Shown: positions 9,287-17,788, counted from the first letter of the stretch. The stretch is DNA of 64,000 nt from Kaistia terrae (GCF_026344005.1 NZ_JAPKNH010000012.1:62001-126000); one strand, 5' to 3'. A program made the numbers and translations. The notes: generated by a model from the letters alone, not told the origin.

Positions 9287-9780
9287 GGGACGTTGAACAC
9301 GGCTTTGGGCAGTCGAGGACCGCCGCGGAGCGATTGGCGTCACTATCGTCGAATTGGATGTCGGGGTCCATCGCCGCAACTCGAACTCAGCTGGCTTCGC
9401 GATTGTCCAAAAAAGACGCTTGACCTCGTGAAAGCCGCGCGCCAATCTGAAAACGATTTCAGAGGGCGGCGATGCGCAAATCCGGCTCGCTGCCGGGCTG
9501 CGATCCGGTCGTTTCCGCGACGCGCTGGCGCGTGGAGTTCGGCTGCCTGCGAGCGAGTGTTCCGTTCGATCGGGGAGATCGACGGAGAAGGGCGGCCGGG
9601 TCTCCGGCGTCCGCTGCCCCCGGCGGCAAAGGTGGTTGAGGAGCCGCCCGTCGTCCGGGTTTCGACAGACATGAATGAAGGCAGGGTGTCCGGCGGCTGT
9701 GCCGTCCGGCGGAGGGCCGTGCTGTGTCCGCAGCACGGCAAGAGGGCGCGACAAGGCGCCGATACTTGCGGAGGGAACGC
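9287..9780. promoter_or_regulatory. Divergent promoter region with LacI-type operator
   Basis: This 494-base gap separates lacI (leftward) from the importer operon (rightward). The clear element is CTGAAAACGATTTCAG at 9447-9462, whose 12-bp core GAAAACGATTTC (9449-9460) resembles the sites at 7350 and 16634. A GGAGGG ribosome-binding site lies directly before the binding-protein start at 9781. I see no gene in the gap. Confidence 0.6.
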
Positions 9781-11073
9781 ATGAGAATTCTAAGCCGATC
9801 GGTGGCCCGTGTGCTGCTGCTGGCGTCGTCGCTGACCGCGTTGTCGGCAGTTGGCGCGCGCGCCGAGACGACGCTCAATCTCTGCTACATGAACCATCCG
9901 GTGATCGCGGCGAATGTCACGATCCTGGAGAAATGGGCCAAGGAGCAGGGCGTCACGCTGAACAAGACGCCAGTCTCCTATTCGGTCTATCTGCCGAAGA
10001 TCACGCAGATGCTGAGCGCCGGCGCGACCGACCAGTGCGACATCATCTGGAACAATGACGACTGGGGCCAGGATCTCGAAGGCTATCTCGCCTCCGTCGA
10101 GGACGTGACCGAAGTCCGCAACGTGGCCGAAGGCCAGTTGGAGCCGTTCCACAACAAGGAAGGCCAGACGACGGCCGTGCCGATCGTCACCACGGCCGGC
10201 ATTTTCTTCTATCGCACCGACCTCGTGCCGGAAGACCAGGTGCCGAAGACCTGGGACCAGCTCGTCTCCGTCAGCAAGAAGCTGCAGGAAGAAGACAAGG
10301 TCCGCTGGGGCTATGTCGGCGGCATGTCCTACACCAATACGTTCTTCAGCTTCTGGTGGACGCTCTGGAACAATAATTGCGACATCTACGAGCCACTCTA
10401 CGAGCGTGACAACGTCAAGATGGGCGAAGCAGGCTGGAAGCCGATGACGGCGTCGGCATGCCAGAAGGAAACCGCTGAGTTCTGGTGGGATGCGCTGCAT
10501 GCCAACAAGATCAGCCCGCCCGGCATGACGACCTATTCGCGCGACGAGGCCAACGCCATCTTCCAGGCTGGCGACGCGGCCTTCACGGTCGCTGACACCA
10601 CCTTCCTCGGCAACTTCAACAACCCCGACAAGTCGAAGATCGCCGGCAAGGTCGGCATCGCGACCTTCCCGCAGGGCCCGAACAGCAGCGGCCATCGCAA
10701 CTGGATCGATATTTGGGGCTGGTCCATCCCCAAGGTGATCGATGCGGAGAAGCAGGCTGCTGCCAAGAAGCTGCTTGGCGCCATGATGACGGACGTCGAT
10801 GGCCAGATCGAGCAGTGGCACCTGACCGGCGGTCCGCCGCCGAACACCAAGGTCTGGAAGGTTCTCGACGAGCAGGATCCGAACTGGGTCAAGATGAGCA
10901 AGATCCTGTTCGATTCAGCGCATGTGCATGATGCCTACTACTTCCGCAACTGGGCGGCGACCCACAAGGTCTACTCCGACGTCATGATCCGCGCGATGAA
11001 GGGTAGCCGCGAGGATATCCAGGCAACGCTGGAAGCCGGCGTCCAGCCGATCCACGACGGCGCGCCGAAGTAA
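9781..11073 (+). CDS. Sugar ABC transporter, periplasmic binding protein (family 1)
   Basis: A 430-residue extracellular solute-binding protein of the MalE/UgpB type. A signal peptide of about 28 residues ends at GARA-ET. The mature part shows the family pattern: LPKITQMLSAGATDQCDIIW, VTTAGIFFYRTDLVPEDQVP with KTWDQLVSVSKKLQEE, and the hinge stretch GHRNWIDIWGWSIPK. ATG 9781 follows a GGAGGG ribosome-binding site; the frame is open from 9724 but that region is promoter. It would deliver an oligosaccharide or modified sugar to the two permeases that follow 4 bases downstream. The neighbouring GH88 gene suggests an unsaturated-uronate-capped substrate. Confidence 0.92.
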   Translation: MRILSRSVARVLLLASSLTALSAVGARAETTLNLCYMNHPVIAANVTILEKWAKEQGVTLNKTPVSYSVYLPKITQMLSAGATDQCDIIWNNDDWGQDLEGYLASVEDVTEVRNVAEGQLEPFHNKEGQTTAVPIVTTAGIFFYRTDLVPEDQVPKTWDQLVSVSKKLQEEDKVRWGYVGGMSYTNTFFSFWWTLWNNNCDIYEPLYERDNVKMGEAGWKPMTASACQKETAEFWWDALHANKISPPGMTTYSRDEANAIFQAGDAAFTVADTTFLGNFNNPDKSKIAGKVGIATFPQGPNSSGHRNWIDIWGWSIPKVIDAEKQAAAKKLLGAMMTDVDGQIEQWHLTGGPPPNTKVWKVLDEQDPNWVKMSKILFDSAHVHDAYYFRNWAATHKVYSDVMIRAMKGSREDIQATLEAGVQPIHDGAPK

Positions 11074-11077
11074 GCCG

Positions 11078-11983
11078 ATGAAACGGGTCGCGGCGAAAAC
11101 GTTTCGTCTCGGCGAGAGGGAGCGCTTCATGCTCCTTCTCGTCGCCCCCGCAGCGCTGGTGCTCGTCTGTTTCCAGATCATCCCGATCTTCATCGGCATG
11201 AATGCGAGCTTCCGCGACTGGTCCCTGGTCAACCCCGCCAAAACCTGGATCGGCCTTAAGCACTACAGGGACGTCCTGAGCGATCCCGTCTTCCTCTATA
11301 CCGTGCTGCCCAACACCTTCATGCTGATGGTGTCCTCGGTGGTGCTATCGCTGGCCTCGGGCCTCGGGCTGGCGCTGCTTCTGAACAAGCCGTTTTTCGG
11401 CCGCCCCGTCGTCCGCACGGTGATCCTGCTGCCGCTGACGGTGGCGCCGGTGATAACAGCCACGATGATCCGCTGGTCGTTCAACGATCAGTTTGGGGTC
11501 ATAACCAACCTGTTGAGCGTCCTTGGCTTTCCGGAAATCGGCTGGCTCTCGGATAAGTGGCCAAGCTTCTCGCTGATCATCCTGACGGATGTCTGGATCT
11601 GGGCGCCGTGGTTCACGATCATTATTCTCGCCGCTTTGCAGGGCCTGCCTCGCGAGCCATTCGAGGCGGCGCAGATCGACGCATCGGGCAAGTGGAGGAC
11701 CTTCACCCACATCACGCTCCCGATGCTGAAGCCGGTGATCATCGTCTGCGTCCTGATCCGCTCCATCGACGCCTTCCGCACCTTCGACCAGGTCTGGATC
11801 CTGACCGGCGGCGGTCCGGCGCGCGAAACCGAGGTGTTCAGCGTTTACGCCTATGTCGAGGCCTTCGTGCATCTCGATTACGGCAAGGGCGCCGCGGCGG
11901 CAGGCCTTGGCGCCTTGATCATGCTCGTCGTCGGCATTGGCCTCTACAAGCTCGTCAATCGCCTGATGGAGGTGTCTCGATGA
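11078..11983 (+). CDS. Sugar ABC transporter permease (MalF-like)
   Basis: A 301-residue inner-membrane permease with six hydrophobic segments. The cytoplasmic EAA loop that contacts the ATPase is seen as EAAQIDASGKWRTFTHITLP near residue 205. The N-terminal half has the usual GLKHYRDVLSDP. It starts 4 bases after the binding-protein stop and its own stop overlaps the next permease start (ATGA at 11980-11983), so translation is probably coupled. It forms the channel with the second permease. Confidence 0.93.
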   Translation: MKRVAAKTFRLGERERFMLLLVAPAALVLVCFQIIPIFIGMNASFRDWSLVNPAKTWIGLKHYRDVLSDPVFLYTVLPNTFMLMVSSVVLSLASGLGLALLLNKPFFGRPVVRTVILLPLTVAPVITATMIRWSFNDQFGVITNLLSVLGFPEIGWLSDKWPSFSLIILTDVWIWAPWFTIIILAALQGLPREPFEAAQIDASGKWRTFTHITLPMLKPVIIVCVLIRSIDAFRTFDQVWILTGGGPARETEVFSVYAYVEAFVHLDYGKGAAAAGLGALIMLVVGIGLYKLVNRLMEVSR

Positions 11984-12840
11984 CTGTTGAACCCTTCACC
12001 CTCCCCATCGCGAGGCCGGGCCCGACCATGTTCGAGCGGTTTGCGCCGGGCGCCTGGCGCGTGTTCATCGGCCTTGTCATCGTCGCGGTGCTGATGATCT
12101 TTATCGCCCCGGTGGCGATCCTGATCGTCACGTCGATCCGCCCGGCATCCGGCATCTACTACATCTGGCGCGGCACCGAATTCACCCTCCAGAACTATGT
12201 CGAGGTACTGCAGCAGCCGCAGATCCTGCATGCGATGTTCAACAGCTTCGTCATGGCGACGCTGGCGACCGTCGTCTCGCTGGGTGTGACGGTCGGCAGC
12301 GGTTACATGCTGTCGCGCTTCACGGGCCGGATCCAGAAGACGTGGTTCGCGACGATCTACGTGTTCCGCACGGTTCCCTACATCTCCTTCGTGCTGCCGC
12401 TCTATCTCGTCACCACGAATCTGAGGATCTACGACACCTATCTCGGCCTGCTGCTGCCGCACATCGCCGTACATGTCTGCTTCTTCTCGTGGCTGATGAA
12501 AGGCTTCTTCGACAGCATCAATCCGTCGATGGAGCATGCGGCGCTGATCGACGGCTGCACCCGCTGGGGCGCCTTCCGCCGGGTGGCGCTGCCCTCGGCC
12601 ATGCCGGGCATCGCGGCGCTGTCGATCCTGTCCTGGCTCTGGACCTGGAACGAGTTCCTGTTCGCGCTGATCCTGACCGGCCAGCGCACGCCGATGATCA
12701 CCTCGACCATGGCCCAGTTCGTCACCGAGACCGGGACGGAATGGAACCTGATGAGCGCGACCGCCGTGCTGGCGATGCTGCCGGCGCTGCTGGTGACGAT
12801 CTTCGGGCAGAAATACGTCATTCGCGGCCTGCGGATGTAA
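11980..12840 (+). CDS. Sugar ABC transporter permease (MalG-like)
   Basis: A 286-residue permease with six membrane segments and the EAA loop EHAALIDGCTRWGAFRRVAL near residue 180. The segment SWLWTWNEFLFALILTG is typical of MalG-type partners. ATG 11980 overlaps the stop codon of the preceding permease by four bases; the frame is open further upstream but only as out-of-frame sequence of that gene. It is the second channel subunit and is followed after 24 bases by the ATPase gene. Confidence 0.93.
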   Translation: MTVEPFTLPIARPGPTMFERFAPGAWRVFIGLVIVAVLMIFIAPVAILIVTSIRPASGIYYIWRGTEFTLQNYVEVLQQPQILHAMFNSFVMATLATVVSLGVTVGSGYMLSRFTGRIQKTWFATIYVFRTVPYISFVLPLYLVTTNLRIYDTYLGLLLPHIAVHVCFFSWLMKGFFDSINPSMEHAALIDGCTRWGAFRRVALPSAMPGIAALSILSWLWTWNEFLFALILTGQRTPMITSTMAQFVTETGTEWNLMSATAVLAMLPALLVTIFGQKYVIRGLRM

Positions 12841-12864
12841 TTCCCTCAGTTTCTGGAGGCCGCT

Positions 12865-13962
12865 ATGGCTGAAGTTATCCTGAAGAGTGTCGGCAAGGCC
12901 TATGGCAGCCATCCGGTTGTCCATGACGTCAGTCTGACGATCGCCGACAACGAGTTCGTGGTGCTGGTCGGGCCGTCCGGCTGCGGCAAGTCGACGACGC
13001 TGCGCATGGTGGCGGGGCTGGAATCCATCTCGTCCGGCACGATCCAGATCGGCAACAAGGTCGTCAACGACCTGCCGCCGAAGGATCGCGACATCGCGAT
13101 GGTGTTCCAGAACTACGCGCTCTACCAGCACATGACCGTCTACGACAATCTCGCCTTCGGCCTGCGCAACCGCCGGGTCGACGAGGCGACGATCAAGAAG
13201 GAGGTCGAGCACGCGACCAACATCCTCGGCCTCGCGCCGCTGCTCTCCCGCAAGCCGTTCCAGCTTTCGGGCGGCCAGCAGCAGCGCGTGGCGCTGGGAC
13301 GCTGCATCGTGCGCCATCCGCAGGTGTTCCTGTTCGACGAACCGCTGTCGAACCTCGACGCCAAGCTCAGGGCGCAGATGCGGATCGAGTTGAAGGCCCT
13401 GCGCGAGCGCGTGGCCACTACCTCGATCTACGTGACCCATGATCAGGTCGAGGCGATGACGCTGGGCGACCGCGTTGTCGTGATGAAGGACGGCTATATC
13501 CAGCAGGTCGGTACGCCGCTCGATATCTACAATCGGCCAAAGAACCGCTTCGTCGCGAGCTTCATGGGTTCGCCGGCGATGAACTTCATCAACGTCGATC
13601 TCATCGAGGAAGGTGGGCGCACCCGCGCCGTTGCCAAGGATCTCTCCATCGCCGTGCCGGAGCGCCAGGTCGCCAGCCTATCGGGCCACGGCAATCGCTC
13701 CGTCATCCTCGGCATCCGGCCGGAGCATATCCATCTCGGCGCACCGGCGGAGGATCTCGGTACCACCTTCCGCGGGGAGTTGACTGTGACCGAGCAATTG
13801 GGTTCGGAACTGGTTGTGGGCACGAAGGTGGCGGATACGCTGATTATGGCGTCCCGCATTGCGCCGGAAACGGAACTCAAGTTGCATGAGCACGCGCCGT
13901 TCTGGGTCGACCCCAAGGCGATTCACTTCTTCGATAGCAAGACCGAGGCGGCGATCCGATGA
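12865..13962 (+). CDS. Sugar ABC transporter ATP-binding protein (UgpC/MsmK-like)
   Basis: A 365-residue ATPase. Walker A is GPSGCGKST near residue 37, the Q-loop is MVFQNYALYQHM, the signature is [13 protein letters not shown] near residue 135, Walker B is VFLFDEPLSNLDAKLR and the switch His is in YVTHDQVEAMTLGDR. After residue 240 comes the C-terminal MOI/TOBE regulatory domain typical of MalK-type proteins (ILGIRPEHIHLG). A GGAGG ribosome-binding site precedes ATG 12865. It energises the importer encoded just upstream, and MalK-type ATPases often accept several sugars. A hairpin follows the stop codon. Confidence 0.94.
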   Translation: MAEVILKSVGKAYGSHPVVHDVSLTIADNEFVVLVGPSGCGKSTTLRMVAGLESISSGTIQIGNKVVNDLPPKDRDIAMVFQNYALYQHMTVYDNLAFGLRNRRVDEATIKKEVEHATNILGLAPLLSRKPFQLSGGQQQRVALGRCIVRHPQVFLFDEPLSNLDAKLRAQMRIELKALRERVATTSIYVTHDQVEAMTLGDRVVVMKDGYIQQVGTPLDIYNRPKNRFVASFMGSPAMNFINVDLIEEGGRTRAVAKDLSIAVPERQVASLSGHGNRSVILGIRPEHIHLGAPAEDLGTTFRGELTVTEQLGSELVVGTKVADTLIMASRIAPETELKLHEHAPFWVDPKAIHFFDSKTEAAIR

Positions 13963-13967
13963 GAAGA

Positions 13968-13998
13968 AATCGGCGAGCCCGCGTGGGTCTCGCCGATT
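13968..13998 (+). terminator. Hairpin after the ABC importer operon
   Basis: The 10-bp arms AATCGGCGAG (13968-13977) and CTCGCCGATT (13989-13998) can pair, extended inside by CCC with GGG. The hairpin starts 6 bases after the ATPase stop and has only a modest T-rich tail. It probably ends or attenuates the importer transcript. Confidence 0.6.
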
Positions 13999-14144
13999 GC
14001 TCGTTATGCCAGCCGTCAAAGCCCTGATGATGCGTCAGGGTTAGCGGGGGGCTCGACGCTTCATGAGCGGCGGCTTCCTGTTTGTCGTTGTGATCCTGCA
14101 GAGCCGGCTCACCCGGTCGACGGCTGTCGCCTGACGCTCCACAT

Positions 14145-14175
14145 CGGCTCAGCGGTTTACAAAACCGCTGAGCCG
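14145..14175. repeat. Perfect 14-bp inverted repeat
   Basis: CGGCTCAGCGGTTT (14145-14158) and AAACCGCTGAGCCG (14162-14175) are perfect inverted copies separated by ACA. The site lies between the importer operon and a downstream small ORF/hydrolase pair, about 50 bases before ATG 14225. It lacks a T tract, so it may be a second terminator, an operator or a small mobile palindrome; I cannot decide which. Confidence 0.5.
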
Positions 14176-14224
14176 TGGACTGGCATCGCTTGCGGCGTTC
14201 AGGCATCTGCTACAGAGTCCCGAC

Positions 14225-14449
14225 ATGGATAATTCCGACAAGAAATTGCCGTCGCATGCCAAGGGAAAGGCCGAGCCGCCGTCACCCGGATCGACGCGCG
14301 CCGATCACCTGATCCGCATCATCGAAGGCGAGCCAATCCCGATGAGCGCGCAACTGGAAGCGACGTTGGTCGTCCGTGCGTCGACCGGACCTGTCGTGGC
14401 TCCCGTATTACGCAAGCGCAGCAGCCGCGCCGCCGCCGTCTGGGCATGA
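14225..14449 (+). CDS. Small hypothetical protein upstream of hydrolase
   Basis: A possible 74-residue basic, Pro/Ser-rich protein without recognisable domain. Its stop overlaps the start of the alpha/beta hydrolase (ATGA at 14446-14449), which suggests translational coupling. The segment RADHLIRIIEGEPIPMSAQLE looks protein-like, but there is no clear ribosome-binding site before ATG 14225 and no family match. It may instead be untranslated leader sequence. Confidence 0.3.
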   Translation: MDNSDKKLPSHAKGKAEPPSPGSTRADHLIRIIEGEPIPMSAQLEATLVVRASTGPVVAPVLRKRSSRAAAVWA

Positions 14450-15237
14450 CGGACGTGTCGTTTCGCCAGGAGAGCCGCGCCGTCACCGTGCTCGGCGTCA
14501 CCATCCAGGTCGCCAGCATCACGCCGGAAACCGTCGCCGGCAGCAGGGATATCGTTCTGCTGCATCAGGGGCTGGGCTCGATCACCCAATGGGGGGCTTT
14601 TCCGCTGCAGCTTGCCGAAGCGACCCGCTGCCGGGTCTTTGCTTATGATCGGCTCGGCTATGGCCGCTCCGATTTTCCCTCGGCTGGGGAGGCCGACTTC
14701 CTCGAGGCGGAAGCGCGATCGTGCCTTCCGGCCCTGCTCGATGCGCTGGGTGTCGAGCGTCCGGTGCTCTATGGCCACAGCGATGGCGGAACGATTGCGC
14801 TGATGTTCGCGGCCAATGCGCCAGATCGGCTCGCCGGTCTGGTCAGCGAAGCCGGCCATGTATTTTCCGAGGTGGCGGAGACTGGCGGCATCGACGCGTT
14901 GCGGGTCGAGTTCGAGGCTGGCGAACTGGCCGGGAAGCTGGCGCGCCATCACCCGCGTCATCTCCAGCCGATGTTCCGCCGCTGGGTCGATTTCTGGCAG
15001 GCGCCGGGCCGGGAGAACTGGAGCATGGTCGAACGCCTGTCCACCATCCGTTGCCCCGTTCTGGTCATCCAGGGCGCGGACGACGAGCACGGAACGCTGC
15101 GCCAGGTCGACGAGATCATGGACCATGTGACCGGGCCTGCCGAGCGGCTGATCCTGCCCGGCTGCGGCCACATCCCGCACCGGGAAATGCCCGAGGCCCT
15201 CCTGCCCACCGTGGCGCGCTTCGTCGCCAGCATCTAG
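14446..15237 (+). CDS. Alpha/beta hydrolase
   Basis: A 263-residue alpha/beta-hydrolase-fold protein without signal peptide. The nucleophile elbow is GHSDGG near residue 110, the oxyanion region is LLHQGLGSITQW near residue 40, the acid is in QGADDEHG near residue 205 and the base His is in LPGCGHIPHREMP near residue 235. It should cleave an ester, thioester or C-C bond in the cytoplasm. Its position between the importer and the CoA-transferase suggests de-esterification of an imported conjugate. It converges on the CoA-transferase gene. Confidence 0.85.
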   Translation: MTDVSFRQESRAVTVLGVTIQVASITPETVAGSRDIVLLHQGLGSITQWGAFPLQLAEATRCRVFAYDRLGYGRSDFPSAGEADFLEAEARSCLPALLDALGVERPVLYGHSDGGTIALMFAANAPDRLAGLVSEAGHVFSEVAETGGIDALRVEFEAGELAGKLARHHPRHLQPMFRRWVDFWQAPGRENWSMVERLSTIRCPVLVIQGADDEHGTLRQVDEIMDHVTGPAERLILPGCGHIPHREMPEALLPTVARFVASI

Positions 15238-15326
15238 ACGGATCACCCCGGGTCGGCCTTCCACGGCGGATGGCGTCACCCGCCCAGCCGAACCGGCGAT
15301 GTCATGCCGATCTGGCGGAAGCTCTT

Positions 15327-15338
15327 GAAAGCGCTTTT
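15327..15338. promoter_or_regulatory. Weak LacI-operator-like palindrome between convergent genes
   Basis: GAAAGCGCTTTT contains the perfect palindrome AAAGCGCTTT and differs from the GAAAnCGnTTTC pattern of this locus at its last base. It lies between two convergent genes, so it could be an auxiliary site for looping or a chance match. Confidence 0.3.
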
Positions 15339-15369
15339 GCAGCTTACCGTGCGCGCGGCTAAGCCGGCA

Positions 15370-16587
15370 TCAGGCGGTCAGCCGCAGATCGTCGCTAGCC
15401 TGGCGTGAGGCCGCGACGGCGCGCGAGACGACCAACCGCTCGACCTCGTCGTCGTGATAGCCAAGTTCACCCATGATCTCGCGCGTGTGTTCGCCGATTT
15501 CGAGCGCCAGGACGCGAAGTTCCGGCACCTCGCCGTCATAGCGGTTGGGATGATTGACCAGATGTACGGTGCGGCCGCGCACGGTGATCTCGCGGAAGAT
15601 CTGGGCGTGCTGGATCTGCGGATCGTCGAGCAATTCGTCGTAGAAGTTGATCGGCGCCCACCAGATCGAACTGGCGTCGAGCTTTTGTCCAAGCTGTTCG
15701 CGCGAAAAGCAGGCCGTCGCTACACGCAAGCGGCGGGCATATTCGTCGCGCTCCTTGTAGCGGTCGTTGCCGGCGATCTCGCGCAGCGCGTCGCTGTCGA
15801 GCGCATTGGCGAGCACGGTGGCGTCGCAGAGCGAGATGACGATATGGCCGTCAAGGGTCGGATAGACGCCGTAAGGAGCTGCGTGGAACCAGGTTGCCAG
15901 ATTGGATTCGCGCTGCAGGATATCGCGCGTCATCCCGCCGGCGAAGAAATTGACCAGCGCCTCGCCCTGCAGGTCGAGGCCGGAATTAAGCAGGCTCGCC
16001 TCCACCCGCGTGCCGACGCCGTCGCGCAGGCGGCGGACCAGTGCGCCGAGGATGCCCATGGCAAGCAGGGCGCCGCCATGCTGGTCGACGATGGCGGCGC
16101 CGACCGGGGTGGGCGCACGGTCCGGCGTTCCCGTCACGCCGATCAGGCCGGATCGCGCCTGCATGAGGATGTCCTGTCCCGGCATGTGCGCCATCGGTCC
16201 GGTGGAACCGAAGCCGGAGGCGGATGCGTAGATCAGCGTCGGGTTGATGGCGCGCAGTTCGTCCTCGCCGAAGCCGAGCTTGGCGAAGACGCCGGGACGG
16301 AAATTCTCCATGACGACATCGGCGCCGGCGATCAAACGGCGAGCGACCTCGCGGCCTTCCTCGCTCTTCAGATCGATGCCGATCGAGCGCTTGTTGCGAT
16401 TGGCGCAGAGATAGAAGCCGCTGATCCCTTCGACGAACACATCCGCTCCCGACCAGCGCCGCTCATGGGCGCCATCGACCGGCTCGACCTTGATCACATC
16501 GGCGCCCATGTCGGCCAGATATTGCGCGCCCGCCGGACCTTGCAGGAAATGGCAGAAGCTGACGATGCGGATTCCGTTGAGCAGCAT
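15370..16587 (-). CDS. CaiB/BaiF family (class III) CoA-transferase
   Basis: A 405-residue class III CoA-transferase. The family start (LNGIRIVSFCHFLQGPAG) and the CoA-binding segment with NRNKRSIGIDLKSEEGREVA are clear. PGQDILMQARSGLIGVTG near residue 165 contains the aspartate expected as catalytic in formyl-CoA-transferase relatives. Such enzymes pass CoA between carboxylic acids. A LacI-type palindrome sits 47 bases upstream, linking this gene to the GH88/importer regulon. With the enoyl-CoA hydratase it could degrade an acyl part of the imported compound; substrate unknown. Confidence 0.92.
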   Translation of the reverse strand: MLLNGIRIVSFCHFLQGPAGAQYLADMGADVIKVEPVDGAHERRWSGADVFVEGISGFYLCANRNKRSIGIDLKSEEGREVARRLIAGADVVMENFRPGVFAKLGFGEDELRAINPTLIYASASGFGSTGPMAHMPGQDILMQARSGLIGVTGTPDRAPTPVGAAIVDQHGGALLAMGILGALVRRLRDGVGTRVEASLLNSGLDLQGEALVNFFAGGMTRDILQRESNLATWFHAAPYGVYPTLDGHIVISLCDATVLANALDSDALREIAGNDRYKERDEYARRLRVATACFSREQLGQKLDASSIWWAPINFYDELLDDPQIQHAQIFREITVRGRTVHLVNHPNRYDGEVPELRVLALEIGEHTREIMGELGYHDDEVERLVVSRAVAASRQASDDLRLTA

Positions 16588-16633
16588 TTTCTTCCCTGAA
16601 GTCTCTTGGCGTCGAAGGTACGAATTCTCCTAT

Positions 16634-16645
16634 GAAAGCGTTTTC
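16634..16645. promoter_or_regulatory. LacI-type operator upstream of CoA-transferase gene
   Basis: ATGAAAGCGTTTTCAT (16632-16647) has perfect 6-base half-sites ATGAAA/TTTCAT around a CG core. It lies 47 bases before the CoA-transferase start, a usual position for repression, and shares GAAAnCGnTTTC with the sites at 7350 and 9449. Confidence 0.6.
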
Positions 16646-16707
16646 ATTCTTTCCGCAAGCCGTCAATTCAAAACGTGCTGGCGCGGTTCAAAGCTTGGGA
16701 TGGAGGT

Positions 16708-16872
16708 GATTGTTGCGCGAAGCTGGATCTCTTCGCCGCCAAGTGAAAAGCGCCCGTCCCGGATGCTATTGCCATAGCGTCCACAAGTTGCGCCGAAATA
16801 GGTGTCGGTGGCGACATACGCGTCGACATCGTCGAAGCCGAGCACGATGTCGGCCATTTCGTCGGCGCCATC
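16708..16872 (-). pseudogene. Aldose 1-epimerase (GalM) N-terminal fragment
   Basis: The minus strand encodes VLGFDDVDAYVATDTYFGAT, then GRYGNSIRDGRFSLGGEEIQ, a good match to the N-terminal region of galactose mutarotases (usual pattern LGFDDLDAY...YFGATVGRYANRI..G.F.L.G..Y.L). The rest of the enzyme, including the catalytic His and Glu, is missing. The fragment is joined directly to an SDR remnant, so two unrelated genes were fused by deletion. Confidence 0.6.
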
Positions 16873-17060
16873 GACCGCAGTTGCGTGCTGACAGCCTCGC
16901 GAAATTCGCAAAACCAGCGGCTGTTGCCGACGTCGAGCTTCAGCGCCATGGCCTTGCCGCCCTTGGCGATGATCGCGCTGACGACAGTAATCGGCCGATC
17001 GCGGGTTGTTGTTGTAGGCGACGATGATGCCATGCCGCCGGTCACGATGGCGATCTTCAT
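16873..17060 (-). pseudogene. Short-chain dehydrogenase/reductase N-terminal remnant, frameshifted
   Basis: Reading leftward, MKIAIVTGG in one frame is followed by GIIVAYNNNPRSAD in a second and TVVSAIIAKGGKAMALKLDV back in the first. Together they give the NAD(P)-binding start of a FabG-like SDR with two frameshifts. The gene breaks off after about 60 residues, where the GalM fragment begins. The start has a plausible upstream region at 17061-17072, so this was once a complete gene start. Confidence 0.6.
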
Positions 17061-17195
17061 CTCTCACTCCTTCGTGTTTGGTGTGAGACGAAGTTAACCC
17101 CCACGATCACTGCCCACTCGCCCGATCCTCCTCCAAACTTGCCTGTTTCTGCTTCCGGGTTGTTGGCACCTGTCGATGTGCCGAAAGGGAAGGAC

Positions 17196-17438
17196 CTATG
17201 ATGATGGGAGCGCTGCTTCGCGAGCGTCAGCGGCAGTTGATTCCGATCGAGGGCTGACATATCGCCAAGCGACGACGGCCGCGACGAGAGCGATGACAGC
17301 TCCACCCACGAATGCGGCGGGTACGTCGTCACGCATGAACTCTGCCACATCGCCGTGCCGCATCTCGGGCCAGAGTTCTTCGAACTGTTGGATCGAGTCT
17401 TCCCTGATTGGGAAAAGCGCAAACACCGACTTGAGCAA
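17196..17438 (-). CDS. Possible small membrane protein
   Basis: An 80-residue frame with an acidic N-terminal half and one clear membrane helix (AAFVGGAVIALVAAVVAW, residues 41-58) followed by a basic-polar tail. The start would be TTG 17438, and no ribosome-binding site is evident. The hydrophobic segment argues for a real single-span protein, but I recognise no family. Confidence 0.3.
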   Translation of the reverse strand: MLKSVFALFPIREDSIQQFEELWPEMRHGDVAEFMRDDVPAAFVGGAVIALVAAVVAWRYVSPRSESTAADAREAALPSS

Positions 17439-17788
17439 ATAATGGCGTGAGCAGAGTCATAGCGGCGCTACCGGTGCACCCTGGGGTTGCCATCGCGCCG
17501 CAACCCTTAAAGCCTTTCCAGGCCTCCAAGTGAGGTTGAGCGGCTGACATTCGGACCGATTTGGGATCATCATCGAAAGCCCGCTTGTGCGCTGGTCCTG
17601 CGTGAAATCGGTCATTCCGCCTCCGGCCCTTTTGCCATCAGTCAGTGTCAAGCTGCCCAACCCCTTGCCGCGAAGTCGCATCTTCCGGCCGATGCGCCGA
17701 ACATTCTCGCGTTCGCTAGCGGCAGAATGGAGTGGAGTGGAAAGTCGCCTGTCCGCATCTGCGGAGGAAGCATCCAAAGGCGGGCGCC
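17439..17788. other. Intergenic region without convincing gene
   Basis: About 350 bases between the possible small membrane protein and the end of the ornithine cyclodeaminase gene. Only low-quality reading frames are present. I see no repeat or hairpin of note. Confidence 0.4.

Noticed and set aside
9287-9754. N-terminal extension of the LacI regulator
   Set aside because: The frame is open but the extra residues have no similarity, and the region contains the operator and promoter of the importer operon.
11095-11106. GAAAACGTTTCG at the start of the first permease gene as a further LacI operator
   Set aside because: It departs from GAAAnCGnTTTC at two positions and lies inside a coding sequence; the match can be explained by chance.
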